DNA from: Holosporaceae bacterium
GTDB lineage: Bacteria; Pseudomonadota; Alphaproteobacteria; UBA3830
NCBI GenBank assembly: GCA_031265715.1
Contig: JAISCG010000007.1
Coordinates: 1 to 13,064, forward strand
Direction of reading: 5' to 3'
Length of the DNA stretch: 13,064 nt
Shown here: positions 1 to 8,400 of the stretch, piece by piece
Layout: each line of letters starts with the position of its first letter
How positions within the stretch are numbered: the stretch's first letter is position 1
Notes under the pieces: generated by a model
Database searches by the model: none
Seen by the model: the letters and a program-made list of their open reading frames with translations, nothing else
Told to the model about the DNA's origin: nothing
Translations under genes and position numbers: made by a program

Positions 1-389
1 ACGTTTCTCGTTGTTCCGACCGGCACCGTGGATTTTATCACCAGAACCGCATTTTCGCCGATATGCGGTGAAATGTCATCAATCGCCTGATATATATAGG
101 ATAAATCCGCACTGCCGTCTGATTTTCCAGGAGTTCCCACGGCGATAAAAACGATATCCGCATCTTTCACGCTTTCGGCCGTGTCGGATGTAAAAGTCAG
201 ACGTCCGGCCAGAGAGTTTTTCTGCATCAGTTTATCAAGACCCGGCTCGTATATCGGCACGTGACCTTTTTTCAGTTCGTTGATTTTATTCGTGTTGTTA
301 TCGACACAAATAACGTCAAAACCGAATTCAGCGAAACAAACTCCAGACACCAATCCGACATAGCCGGTTCCTATAACGGTGATTTTCAT
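1..389 (-). CDS. ugd: UDP-glucose 6-dehydrogenase, N-terminal part (cut by window edge)
   Basis: The enzyme oxidises UDP-glucose to UDP-glucuronate with two NAD+ in the cytoplasm, feeding surface polysaccharide or lipid A sugar pathways. I translated the first 129 codons by hand. The protein opens MKITVIGTGYVGLVSG, with Gly7, Gly9 and Gly12 forming the NAD-binding GxGxxG and Asp30 ending the second strand of the Rossmann fold. Further family landmarks are YEPGL at 47-51, VGTP at 84-87 and STVPVGT at 120-126. The catalytic cysteine and the UDP-binding domain lie beyond the left edge, so activity cannot be judged. The ATG overlaps the galU stop in an ATGA arrangement, so the two are almost certainly cotranscribed and translationally coupled. 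The family assignment is firm; only about a third of the usual 430-450 residues is visible. Confidence 0.95.
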   Translation of the reverse strand, partial: MKITVIGTGYVGLVSGVCFAEFGFDVICVDNNTNKINELKKGHVPIYEPGLDKLMQKNSLAGRLTFTSDTAESVKDADIVFIAVGTPGKSDGSADLSYIYQAIDDISPHIGENAVLVIKSTVPVGTTRN

Positions 390-1198
390 TTTTTATCTCC
401 GTAAAAATCTTCAATCACGCGGCAAAGTTTGCCGTTTTGATTCGCGACATGCAAAATCGCCGACAACAATCCTTCCTTGGAACCGCAATCAAATCTTTTT
501 CCCTCAAATTTAAAACCCGTTAATCCGTGGGACGGAATCATTTTGAGAAGAGCGTCCGTCAGCTGGATTTCCCCTCCGATTCCCGGTTCCAGTTTTTCCA
601 AAACTTCGAAAACCTCGTGCGAAAGTAAATACCGCCCGATTATCGCCAGAGTGGACTTTGCTTTTTCGATCGACGGTTTTTCATCCACCGATTTCGCCGT
701 CACCAATTTTTCGGTTTCGCGATCTGGATCTAAAATTCCGTATTTACTCACATCCTCGGAAGAGACGTTCATGGTCGCCACCATGTTTGATCCGTCGTAG
801 AGTTTTATCATTTCGCCGAGACACGATTTGCTGTGAAGAATGAAATCGTCGGCGGACATCACGGCAAACGACTCCTCTCCGATCAAATTTTTCGCGCACA
901 AAACCGCATGTCCCAGTCCGAGGGGTTCGTTTTGGCGCACGTAGCACACGCTTCCCATCTTTATATTGAAATATTCCGAATTCGCGAACATGTAATCGAA
1001 ATAATCTTCGATGGAATTTTTCCCGTGGCGCGTTACGAAAATAAATTCTTCGATTCCGGCTGCTACGGCCTCTTCAAAAGCATAGTGTATCAGCGGTTTG
1101 TCGATTATCCCGAGCATTTCCTTCGGAATGGCTCGAGTTATGGGAAAAAAACGCTTACCCAAACCTCCGACCGGGAATACGACTTTGCTGATTCTCAT
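386..1198 (-). CDS. galU: UTP--glucose-1-phosphate uridylyltransferase
   Basis: The enzyme joins glucose-1-phosphate and UTP to UDP-glucose, the substrate of the next gene. With the start at 1198 the protein has 270 residues and opens MRISKVVFPVGGLGKRF. The nucleotidyltransferase signature is at 7-16, followed by AIPKEML (23-29) and DKPLIHYAFEEA (33-44). Other GalU landmarks are GLGHAVLCA (94-102), EKP (173-175), GRY (188-190), GEIQLTDAL (209-217) and FEGKRFDCGSKEGLL (231-245). A longer frame reaches a TTG at 1255, but that TTG is the -35 box of a strong promoter, so 1198 is preferred. A modest GGTGG ribosome-binding site lies 9 bases upstream. Two oddities: the usual GLGTR reads GLGKR, and the protein is about 20-30 residues shorter than typical GalU. 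The stop overlaps the ugd start. Confidence 0.93.
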   Translation of the reverse strand: MRISKVVFPVGGLGKRFFPITRAIPKEMLGIIDKPLIHYAFEEAVAAGIEEFIFVTRHGKNSIEDYFDYMFANSEYFNIKMGSVCYVRQNEPLGLGHAVLCAKNLIGEESFAVMSADDFILHSKSCLGEMIKLYDGSNMVATMNVSSEDVSKYGILDPDRETEKLVTAKSVDEKPSIEKAKSTLAIIGRYLLSHEVFEVLEKLEPGIGGEIQLTDALLKMIPSHGLTGFKFEGKRFDCGSKEGLLSAILHVANQNGKLCRVIEDFYGDKK

Positions 1199-1226
1199 AA
1201 ACTTTTTCCACCAAACAACCTCGCAT

Positions 1227-1255
1227 ATATTACACGGATACGAGAAATCTATCAA
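1227..1255 (-). promoter_or_regulatory. Sigma70-type promoter of galU-ugd
   Basis: Read on the minus strand this is TTGATA (1250-1255), a 17-base spacer, then TAATAT (1227-1232). Transcription would start near 1220, giving a leader of about 22 bases before the galU ATG at 1198. The -35 box contains the alternative TTG start of the longer galU frame, which argues against that start. Confidence 0.75.
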
Positions 1256-1275
1256 GAAAAATGCGGAATTTCCGC
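1256..1275 (-). terminator. Candidate intrinsic terminator after the first HExxH gene
   Basis: On the minus strand a short GC-rich hairpin (stem GCGGA/TCCGC, loop AAT, 1263-1275) is followed by A and five T (1257-1261). It lies between the stop of the HExxH gene at 1335 and the galU promoter, where a terminator is expected. A larger competing hairpin with a 12-base-pair stem (arms about 1269-1280 and 1302-1313, one wobble) sits just upstream and could help or compete. The stem is short, so confidence is moderate. Confidence 0.45.
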
Positions 1276-1334
1276 GAAGGTTCGCAAAATCGATGTTTTT
1301 GCCTTCGCGAAAATTTTTACCTGTTTTTCAAAAA

Positions 1335-2609
1335 TCAGTGATGCGCAGGTTGATCATCCGGTGCTTGCGCTATTTTTCCTTGTAAATATGCTATTGCTTT
1401 TTTCACTTTATCGCCCTCAAGGAAGTATGCTTTCCACAGAACCGGTTTTTCAAACAGCAGCTTAAGTCTCGTGAGATGATAATAAAACAACTTCTCTTTT
1501 TGATCATCCGGGGTGGTTTTTAATTTTTCTTCAAAATCAATGTATTCTGTTAGCGCACAAATTAATGAAAATCCGTAGTAACCGCTGTTGTAGGAATACC
1601 AAAGTCTTTCCACCGATAGGGCAGATGTGTGAAATGAATTCGCTATTTCTCTGGCTGTTAAATTGTGTAGTACTTCGCAGATCAAATTATTGTATTTATG
1701 GTAATCGAATTCGGCTTCTTCTCTGAAAAGACCTTTTTCGCATATTTCTCTGTTGAAGTTAACAATTCTCACTTCCATAAACATGGCTCGAAGAAATTCT
1801 CGGACAATTCTTGCACTCTGGGCTTTACTCAGGTTTCCGATGTTCACCGCGGTAGAAAAAGCGGCCACCTGAAAAAACATGGAAAATACTTCATCTACGT
1901 TTGCGCAATTGAAAAAACGATAGGCCGCCGCGTGCCCGGATTCGTGAAATGCGACCGAAACAGCATCCCGAAGCGTTTCACTGCTGACAGCGTCTATTAT
2001 TCCCCGGGAGGAGTATCCCCCCCACATATAGGGATCAAGATAATATTTTTCGCGAAATTCTACGATTTTTTTCGAATCCGTGGGAGCAATGCAAACTCTA
2101 TCCTTATCGGCAGCATCCTTTATTATATCTTTAGTGTAGTCACGAATGTTTTTAGGAAAAGGCAATGCATCGGCGATTTGGTCACACTCTGTTTTGAAAG
2201 AGTCGAGATCCTGCGGCGATCGTGCAGGAAGCGGCCTAGGCGGTAGTAACTCGTTGAGGGCCTCAACCAGACCTCGTTCAAACTCTTTCAGCTTCTCAAA
2301 AAAAGCACGATGATCTTCCGAAATTGCCGGAGCTTCGGTTACAGCTCCCTCGGGATAGTACCACTGTCCTTCAATTGCCTGTGTCATCCCCAACAAAAAA
2401 GGGAAAACGTAGAAATGCAAAAAAGAAAGATTAGTTGCATTTTCATAACCGTCCCAACCGCCGTGTTGACGATTTGCAGTCGATAAAACAGCCTCTTCTT
2501 TCAGATCTCCTTCGTTAAATCCGTAGGGCCATTCGGGTGTTTGTAAAGCCGTGGCGGACATGCTGCCCACACAGGCCAGCACTCCCGCCAATATGCGTAT
2601 GTTTTTCAT
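1335..2609 (-). CDS. Secreted protein with HExxH zinc-hydrolase motif, paralog A
   Basis: I do not recognise a named family. The 424-residue product begins with a good Sec signal peptide (MKNIRILAGVLACVGSMSATA, cleavage probably near residue 21). The key motif is FHESGH at 221-226: His222, Glu223 and His226 fit the HExxH zinc-binding and catalytic pattern of many metallopeptidases. The context VAFHESGHAAA resembles the HEAGHA motif of FtsH-type (M41) peptidases, but no AAA ATPase domain is present and the third zinc ligand cannot be assigned. Conserved cysteines occur near 142, 173 and 235. The C-terminal third is mostly charged helix and nearly identical to the neighbouring paralog. The start is set by a GGAGG six bases upstream and by the signal peptide. 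It has its own promoter. The gene is real; protease function is inferred. Confidence 0.85.
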   Translation of the reverse strand: MKNIRILAGVLACVGSMSATALQTPEWPYGFNEGDLKEEAVLSTANRQHGGWDGYENATNLSFLHFYVFPFLLGMTQAIEGQWYYPEGAVTEAPAISEDHRAFFEKLKEFERGLVEALNELLPPRPLPARSPQDLDSFKTECDQIADALPFPKNIRDYTKDIIKDAADKDRVCIAPTDSKKIVEFREKYYLDPYMWGGYSSRGIIDAVSSETLRDAVSVAFHESGHAAAYRFFNCANVDEVFSMFFQVAAFSTAVNIGNLSKAQSARIVREFLRAMFMEVRIVNFNREICEKGLFREEAEFDYHKYNNLICEVLHNLTAREIANSFHTSALSVERLWYSYNSGYYGFSLICALTEYIDFEEKLKTTPDDQKEKLFYYHLTRLKLLFEKPVLWKAYFLEGDKVKKAIAYLQGKIAQAPDDQPAHH

Positions 2610-2637
2610 TTCTTACCTCCATATTTAAAACAATAGA
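2539..2637. repeat. Duplicated leader and signal-peptide block, copy 1
   Basis: This 99-base stretch covers the 5' leader, ribosome-binding site and first 24 codons of HExxH paralog A. It recurs at 3906-4002, 1367 bases away in the same direction, with a single difference by eye (a synonymous Leu codon, CTG against TTG). Identity drops at once beyond it, within the mature proteins, although homology continues. Confidence 0.9.
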
Positions 2638-2640
2638 TGT

Positions 2641-2646
2641 ATTATA
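2641..2646 (-). promoter_or_regulatory. -10 box of HExxH paralog A promoter
   Basis: A perfect TATAAT is found on the minus strand, 31 bases upstream of the ATG at 2609. I see no good -35 hexamer at 16-18 bases; that region is a T-run within the AT-rich hairpin. The same box stands at the same distance before the paralog (4008-4013). Confidence 0.55.
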
Positions 2647-2661
2647 GACATCTTTTTGTTA

Positions 2662-2701
2662 AAAAATTATTAATTTTTCGACAAAAATATTAATAATTTT
2701 T
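2662..2701 (-). terminator. AT-rich hairpin between the HExxH paralogs
   Basis: Two arms of 17 and 19 bases (2662-2678 and 2683-2701) pair almost perfectly around a four-base loop, with one bulged A, and the structure ends in T-runs on both strands. It lies just after the stop of paralog B and before the -10 box of paralog A, so it probably ends transcription of B. The stem is almost all A-T, so it would be a weak terminator by enterobacterial standards. A degenerate counterpart lies at about 4028-4070. Confidence 0.5.
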
Positions 2702-2713
2702 CTGATGCGCAGG

Positions 2714-3976
2714 TTAATCAGCCGGTGCTTCGTTTATTTTTTGCTGCAAATATTCTATTGCTTTTTCCACTTTATCACCTGTAAGGAAGTACGCTTTCCA
2801 CAAAATCGGTTTTTCAAACAGCAACTTCAGTCTCGTGAGATGATAATAAAACAACTTCTCTTTTTGATCATCTGGGGTGGATTCCAGTTTTTTTTCAAAA
2901 TCAATGTATTCCGTCAGTGCACAAATCAATGAAAATCCGTAGTGGCCACTATCGCGAGGGATCTCTCCTCTCACCATTTTCATCGATGACAAAAATGAGT
3001 TTATTAAGCTCAATCTTTCCCTAAATATTAAATTCATTGTGCCGCACAATGAATTAATGTGTTGATCCACATCAAAGTGATCTCCTTCTTTAGTAGAGAA
3101 TTTGTCTTCGCATATTTTTTTGTTGAAATTAATAATTTTAACTTCCGAAAACATACATAAAAGGAATTCTCGAACAATTCTTTGAGCCTGAATTTTTGTC
3201 AGATTTCCGGTATTCACCGCAGTAGAAAAAGCGGCCACTTGAAAAAACAGGGAAAATACTTCACCTACATTTGCGCAATTAAAAAAATGATGGGCTGCCG
3301 CGTGCCCGGATTCGTGAAATGCGACCGAAACGGCGTCCGGAACTATTTCTCCGCTAATGGAGTTTATTACTCCCTGATGAGAATATCCCCACGCACAGGG
3401 CAAAAGGTTATTTTTTTCTCGAAAATCTCCTAATTCTTTTATCGAATGTATAGAAGCAATGCAAACTCTGTTTCCTTCGGCAGCGTCATTTATTACATCC
3501 CTAATGTAAGTGCAAATGTTTCTGGGAAAAGGCAGCGCATCGGCAATTTGGTTACACTCTGCTCTGAAAGAGCCGAGATCCTGCTGTGATTGCGCAAAGG
3601 GAATCTCAGGCTGCTGCGGTAGTACATTAATAGCCGAGACCAGTTCTTGTTCAAACATTCCCAGCTTCTCGAAAAAAGTACGATGATTTTCCTCAATTGC
3701 CGGAGCTTCAGTTACAAGTCCGGAACAATAACTTTCTTTTCCTTCAATTTCTTGCAGTAGACTTGATAAAAAAGGAAAAAAGTAAAAATGCAAAAAATGA
3801 CGATTAGTCTCTCCAGCGACCCAATCGACATGATGACGATTTGCAGTCGGTAAAACCCCCTCTGATTCTTCCAGAACTCCTTCGTCGAATCCGTAGGGCC
3901 ATCTGGTTTGTAAAGCCGTGGCGGACATGCTGCCCACACAGGCCAACACTCCCGCCAATATGCGTATGTTTTTCAT
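2714..3976 (-). CDS. Secreted protein with HExxH zinc-hydrolase motif, paralog B
   Basis: This is a tandem paralog of the gene at 1335-2609, 420 residues long. The first 24 residues match, including the signal peptide. The zinc motif is FHESGH at 220-225 (His221, Glu222, His225), followed by the shared FFNCANV and FQVAAFSTAVN segments. The C-terminal stretch from GFSLICALTEYIDF to about 10 residues before the end is almost the same in both. The region between, roughly residues 285-350, differs strongly, as does the stretch after the signal peptide. The stop is a TAA where paralog A has CAA; the DNA after it still reads as the PAH of paralog A's tail, so B lost about five residues by a nonsense change. 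GGAGG lies six bases before the ATG. The product is exported and probably zinc-dependent; the substrate is unknown. Confidence 0.85.
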   Translation of the reverse strand: MKNIRILAGVLACVGSMSATALQTRWPYGFDEGVLEESEGVLPTANRHHVDWVAGETNRHFLHFYFFPFLSSLLQEIEGKESYCSGLVTEAPAIEENHRTFFEKLGMFEQELVSAINVLPQQPEIPFAQSQQDLGSFRAECNQIADALPFPRNICTYIRDVINDAAEGNRVCIASIHSIKELGDFREKNNLLPCAWGYSHQGVINSISGEIVPDAVSVAFHESGHAAAHHFFNCANVGEVFSLFFQVAAFSTAVNTGNLTKIQAQRIVREFLLCMFSEVKIINFNKKICEDKFSTKEGDHFDVDQHINSLCGTMNLIFRERLSLINSFLSSMKMVRGEIPRDSGHYGFSLICALTEYIDFEKKLESTPDDQKEKLFYYHLTRLKLLFEKPILWKAYFLTGDKVEKAIEYLQQKINEAPAD

Positions 3977-4002
3977 TTCTTACCTCCATATTTAAAACAA
4001 TA
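3906..4002. repeat. Duplicated leader and signal-peptide block, copy 2
   Basis: This is the partner of 2539-2637, covering the 5' leader, GGAGG and signal-peptide codons of HExxH paralog B. One difference in the aligned block was counted by eye. It shows that the pair arose by tandem duplication including control sequences, or that this block is kept alike by gene conversion. Confidence 0.9.
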
Positions 4003-4007
4003 GAGAT

Positions 4008-4013
4008 ATTATA
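4008..4013 (-). promoter_or_regulatory. -10 box of HExxH paralog B promoter
   Basis: TATAAT on the minus strand, at the same spacing to the ATG as in paralog A. The upstream region (4021-4079) is AT-rich with an imperfect hairpin that may also serve as terminator of the efflux operon ending at 4080. No convincing -35 box is seen. Confidence 0.5.
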
Positions 4014-4079
4014 AACATATTTTTGTTAAAAAATTGTTAATTTTTCGCCAACAATATTAATTATTTTTCTTTGGAAGCA

Positions 4080-5486
4080 TTAGAGAGGTCTATTCCATCC
4101 GCCTCCGAGGGCTTTGCAGAGATCAACCACGGCATTTAACCGATTCTGCAACGCTCCGACCAACTCCATTTCCGCGGACAGCAATCCTCTTTCGACGTCC
4201 AACAAATCCAGCAATCCGATCAGGCCGGACTCCTTCTGTTTTTTCGCGATGCGATATCCTTTTTTCAAGGCGTTTACCTGTCGCGTTCTCGACAAAACAA
4301 TTTCCCTGCTTTTGCGATTGGCGACCAGCGAATCCAACGTCTCTTTAAATGCCGTTTGGATGGATTTTTCGTATGCCGCAAGCATTTTTGCGTAGTCGGC
4401 TTTTGCTGCCCTGTTCAAATTTTTGATTTTTCCGCCTGTGAAAATCGGCAGCGAAAGACCCGCGCCCAAATTCCACATATTAGACCTGCCGGCAAACAGT
4501 TTCGCCAGAGATTTACTCTCAAATCCGAACGCTCCGGTCAGGGACAGCGAAGGAAAATACGCCGCTTTCGCCACGCCTATCCTCGCATTGGCCGCGATGA
4601 GTTGTCCCTCGGCCTGCATGATATCCGGACGTCTTTCCAGGATATCCGACGGAATTTCCCCGGGAACATCGGCCGGAATGCGCAATTTTTCGATGGCAAG
4701 ATCAGTGTCTGTCTTGCGATTAATCATTTCGCGGGGACTCGCTCCGATTAGCACACTCAGGGCAGTTTCAACCTTCAGCAGAGCAGATTCCAAATCAAGC
4801 AAAACCGTGTTAACCGAGTCTTTTTCCGCTTCGACCCTCAGGCAATCCAACTCCGTGCAGTAACCGTTTTTGAATCGGCTTTTATAAACGTCGCAGGTTC
4901 GCTGGCGGGTTTTTAGAGTTCTTTTTACGATCGCCAATTTTGCATCCAGCGCTCTCAATTGAAAATAAGCCTTTGCGACCTCCGAGGTGACGCTGAGCAG
5001 CACAATTTCTTTGGCTGCTTTGGCAGACAGCAGTTCAGCTCCGGCGGCTTCGTTCGCCCGGCGGTATTTTCCGAAAAAATCGATTTCGTAGGAAATGCCG
5101 GCGGTCGCCAAATAATCGCTTGAATTTCTGCTTGTGCCGGGTGCATATGTTCGCGTTTGGGTTGATGCGAAATTTTTATCGCCCTTGGCGGACAATCCGA
5201 CAGACGGCAGGAGATCCGCGAAGGCGACTCCGGCCAGCGCAGCGGCAATTTGAACGTTGGCGACGGCCTGCTTCAAATCACGATTGTGTTTCAGAGCCAG
5301 TTCTTCCAGGTTATTCAAAGTGGAATCCGTAAATACGTTCCACCATTTATCCGCGATGAAATCGGCTGTTTCTTTTTTTGCATCCGGCAGATTCGGCATA
5401 TCGATTTTCGGACGCTTGTAATCCGGGCCGACTTCGCAGGACGCAAGAAAAACCAACGAAAATATCAACAGCGAATTTTTATACAT
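4080..5486 (-). CDS. Outer-membrane efflux lipoprotein, NodT/OprM (TolC-like) family
   Basis: This is the outer-membrane channel of the tripartite pump encoded with its two upstream neighbours. The 468-residue protein starts with a lipoprotein signal (MYKNSLLIFSLVFLASC), so Cys17 should be lipidated. It is followed by CEVGPDYKRP, the classic opening of this family, and WWNVFTDSTLNNL. Two outer-membrane-efflux repeats follow; the second contains ERRPDIMQAEGQLIAANARIG and YFPSLSLTGAFG, both family hallmarks. The length is normal. The ATG overlaps the end of the pump gene by eight bases, and AGGAGA lies eight bases upstream inside the pump gene, so translation is coupled. As last gene of the operon it is followed by AT-rich DNA and the next promoter. 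The family is certain; the transported substrates cannot be read from sequence. Confidence 0.95.
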   Translation of the reverse strand: MYKNSLLIFSLVFLASCEVGPDYKRPKIDMPNLPDAKKETADFIADKWWNVFTDSTLNNLEELALKHNRDLKQAVANVQIAAALAGVAFADLLPSVGLSAKGDKNFASTQTRTYAPGTSRNSSDYLATAGISYEIDFFGKYRRANEAAGAELLSAKAAKEIVLLSVTSEVAKAYFQLRALDAKLAIVKRTLKTRQRTCDVYKSRFKNGYCTELDCLRVEAEKDSVNTVLLDLESALLKVETALSVLIGASPREMINRKTDTDLAIEKLRIPADVPGEIPSDILERRPDIMQAEGQLIAANARIGVAKAAYFPSLSLTGAFGFESKSLAKLFAGRSNMWNLGAGLSLPIFTGGKIKNLNRAAKADYAKMLAAYEKSIQTAFKETLDSLVANRKSREIVLSRTRQVNALKKGYRIAKKQKESGLIGLLDLLDVERGLLSAEMELVGALQNRLNAVVDLCKALGGGWNRPL

Positions 5487-8400
5487 TTTTATTTTCTCCT
5501 TTGAAATTTTTATTTTTTCCGGTGATCAATACGTAAAACAGTGGAATAAACAGCGGCGCCAAAAAGGTTGCGCCGATCATTCCTCCGATAACTCCCGTTC
5601 CGATGGAGTGACGACTTGCGCAGCCGGCTCCGCTGCTGATTGCCAGCGGTACGCATCCCAGAACAAACGCCAGCGACGTCATGATAATCGGACGGAATCT
5701 CAGTCGCGCCGCCTTCAGAGCAGCGTCAAAAACCGAATCGCCGGCTTTTTGCAGCATTGTTGCAAATTCCACAATCAAAATCGCATTTTTCGACGATAAT
5801 CCCATCAGAGTAACCAGAGCGATCTGGAAATAGATGTCGTTGCTGAATCCTCGCAGAAATACGGCAATAATCGCGCCGAACATCGCGAACGGAACAACTA
5901 AAATTACGGCAAAAGGCAGTCTTATGCTCTCATATTGTGCCGCCAAAATCAGAAACACGACCAACAATCCCAGGATAACGGCGCTCAGCGATGAGCTGCC
6001 CACCTGTTTTTCCTGGTAGGCGGATCCGGTCCAGGACAAATTGAAACTATCTCCGAGCACCTCCCGGGCAACGTCTTCCACGGCGGCAATCGCCTCTCCC
6101 GACGTGTACCCCGGAGCGGGATTTCCCAAAATTTTGGCCGCCGGGAACACGTTAAATCTTTCCGCTATAACCGAACCGACCGTGGGAGTCAGTTTTACAA
6201 ACGCAGACATCGGAACCATGGCGCCGGTTGCGGATTTTACATAGAGCTCGTTGATTTGTTCCGGATGCGCCCGATAATCTCCCTTGGCCTGCATCATAAC
6301 TTTGTAGCCGCGTCCGTGTTTTGAAAAATCGTTTATATACATGCCGTTAAACGTGGCGGACATAGTCGCGTAAATTTCGTTGATCGGAACATTCAGCGAT
6401 AACGCTTTCAGATTATCGACCTGCATTTTAAATTGCGGAGTACTTGCATTAAAGTTTGTGTTTATCCTCGCCAATTCCGGTCGCTTGGAAGCAGCCGCAA
6501 TAAATTCTTTGACTTTTCCTTCAAGAGCTCGGGCGTCGCTGTTTCCTGTTTGCTGAATGTAGGCCTCGAATCCTCCGGTCGTACTCATGCCGACAATCGG
6601 AGGCGGACAAAATGCCATCACCGTCGCGTCGGTAACTCCCGCGCCGATTCCCATAACTTTTTGCGCCAGAGCTTTGGATGACTGATCGGGTCTTTCTCTG
6701 GTGCTCCAATCATTCAGGATAAAAAACATTGTGGCCGCATTGGTTGAAGCCGTTCCGCTCAGCATGTCGTAGCCGGCAATGTAGGCGCTCTCGCGAATAT
6801 TCGGATCCCCGGACATAACCCCGGATATTTTCGACGTCACCTTGGAGGCTCTGTCGAGGGAAGCGGCCGGATCCATGATGGCGCAGGAAAAGAAAACGCC
6901 CTGATCTTCCTCCGGCAGCAAACTTCCCGGGGTAATTTTAAACAGAGTTACGGTCGCCGTAACAATCAACGTTATCACAATCAGCGAAGTTTTCAGGTGT
7001 CTCAGGAAAAATTCGACGCTTCCTGTGTAAAATCGGGTAAGTTCCGAGAACATCTCGTCGAATCGGCTGAAAAATCTGCCCTCCACCGCATTTTCCTCCG
7101 AATGTTTTTGCAAAAAAACGGCGCAGAGTGCGGGAGTGAGCGTCAAAGCACAAATTCCGGACAAAACGACGGAAACCGCGATGGTGATCGCAAATTGTCG
7201 ATACATTGTGCCGGCCAATCCCCCCATAAACGAAACCGGTATAAAAACCGCGCACAAAATCAGAACGATAGCTATCAACGCGCCGCTCACTTCGTCCATT
7301 GCTTTCACCGTGGCGTCCCGGGCAGAAAGTTTTTCCGTTCTCATCAATCGTTCGACATTTTCTATGACGATAATCGCGTCGTCGACCACTATTCCGATGG
7401 CCAAAACCAATCCGAACAACGTCAGCGTATTTATGGAAAATCCGAGCATCATCATTCCGGCGAATGTTCCGATGATGGACACCGGAACGGCCAGGCACGG
7501 AATCAACGTCGCTCTCAAATTTTTCAAAAACAGCAGCACGACGCAAAAAACCAGCGCCATTGCTTCAAGCAGCGTTTTTATGACCTCATGCACGGAATTA
7601 CGAACGAAATTCGACGTATCAAATATCGTTTTATGGCGGATTCCTTTCGGATAACGAGCCGCCAATTCCTCCAATTTCGCATCCACTCTTTCGGCGGTTG
7701 CCAGCGCATTCGCTCCCGGAGATAAAAAGATCATTATCGGAGTCGTATCCCGTCCGTCCGTCTTCGCCTGAACGTCGTAGGATTGCGAGCCGAGTTCTAT
7801 ATCCGCAACATCTTTCAGAGTCAGCGATGTTCCGTCCGAATTTGCGCGCAGAATTATATCTTCGAATTCTTTTACGGTTGAATATCTGGATTGCGCCACA
7901 ATCAAATAACTTTTTTCAACTTTTACATTTGTCGGTTTTTTCCCGATGGCTCCGGCCGCACGCTGCGAATTTTGCGCCGCCACCGCAGCGGCAACTTCCG
8001 ATGTGCTCAGCCCCAGCTTGGCCAATTTATCCGGCCTGAGCCAAATTCTTATCGAGTAGGCGTTTCCGTTCATAACCGAAGCGTCTCCGACTCCGTCAAG
8101 TCTTTTTAAATCGTCGACGATATTCAGCAGAGCGTAGTTTCCCAGGTAGGAGGCGTCGTAGCGATCATCATCGGAACACAGACAAATCATTTTCAAAATG
8201 GCCGAAGATCTTTTCATCACGGTTACACCGTATTTTCTTACGTCCTCGGGAAGAGACGCCATCACCATCTGAACGCGGTTGTTTACGTTGATCATCGCTT
8301 TGTCCGCATCTGCTCCGACCTTGAAGAAAACCTGCGTGGAAGACGTTCCGGCATTACCGGAAGCCACCGAGTTCATGTATATCATGTCCTCGACGCCGTT

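Noticed and set aside
833..1465. 210-residue plus-strand open frame spanning galU and the 3' end of an HExxH gene
   Set aside because: It crosses two well-supported minus-strand genes, their terminator and a promoter, and has no recognisable domain.
6997..7725. 242-residue plus-strand open frame opposite the RND pump gene
   Set aside because: It is antisense to a strongly conserved pump region and its His/Arg/Gln/Ser-rich composition is what reverse-frame translation gives.
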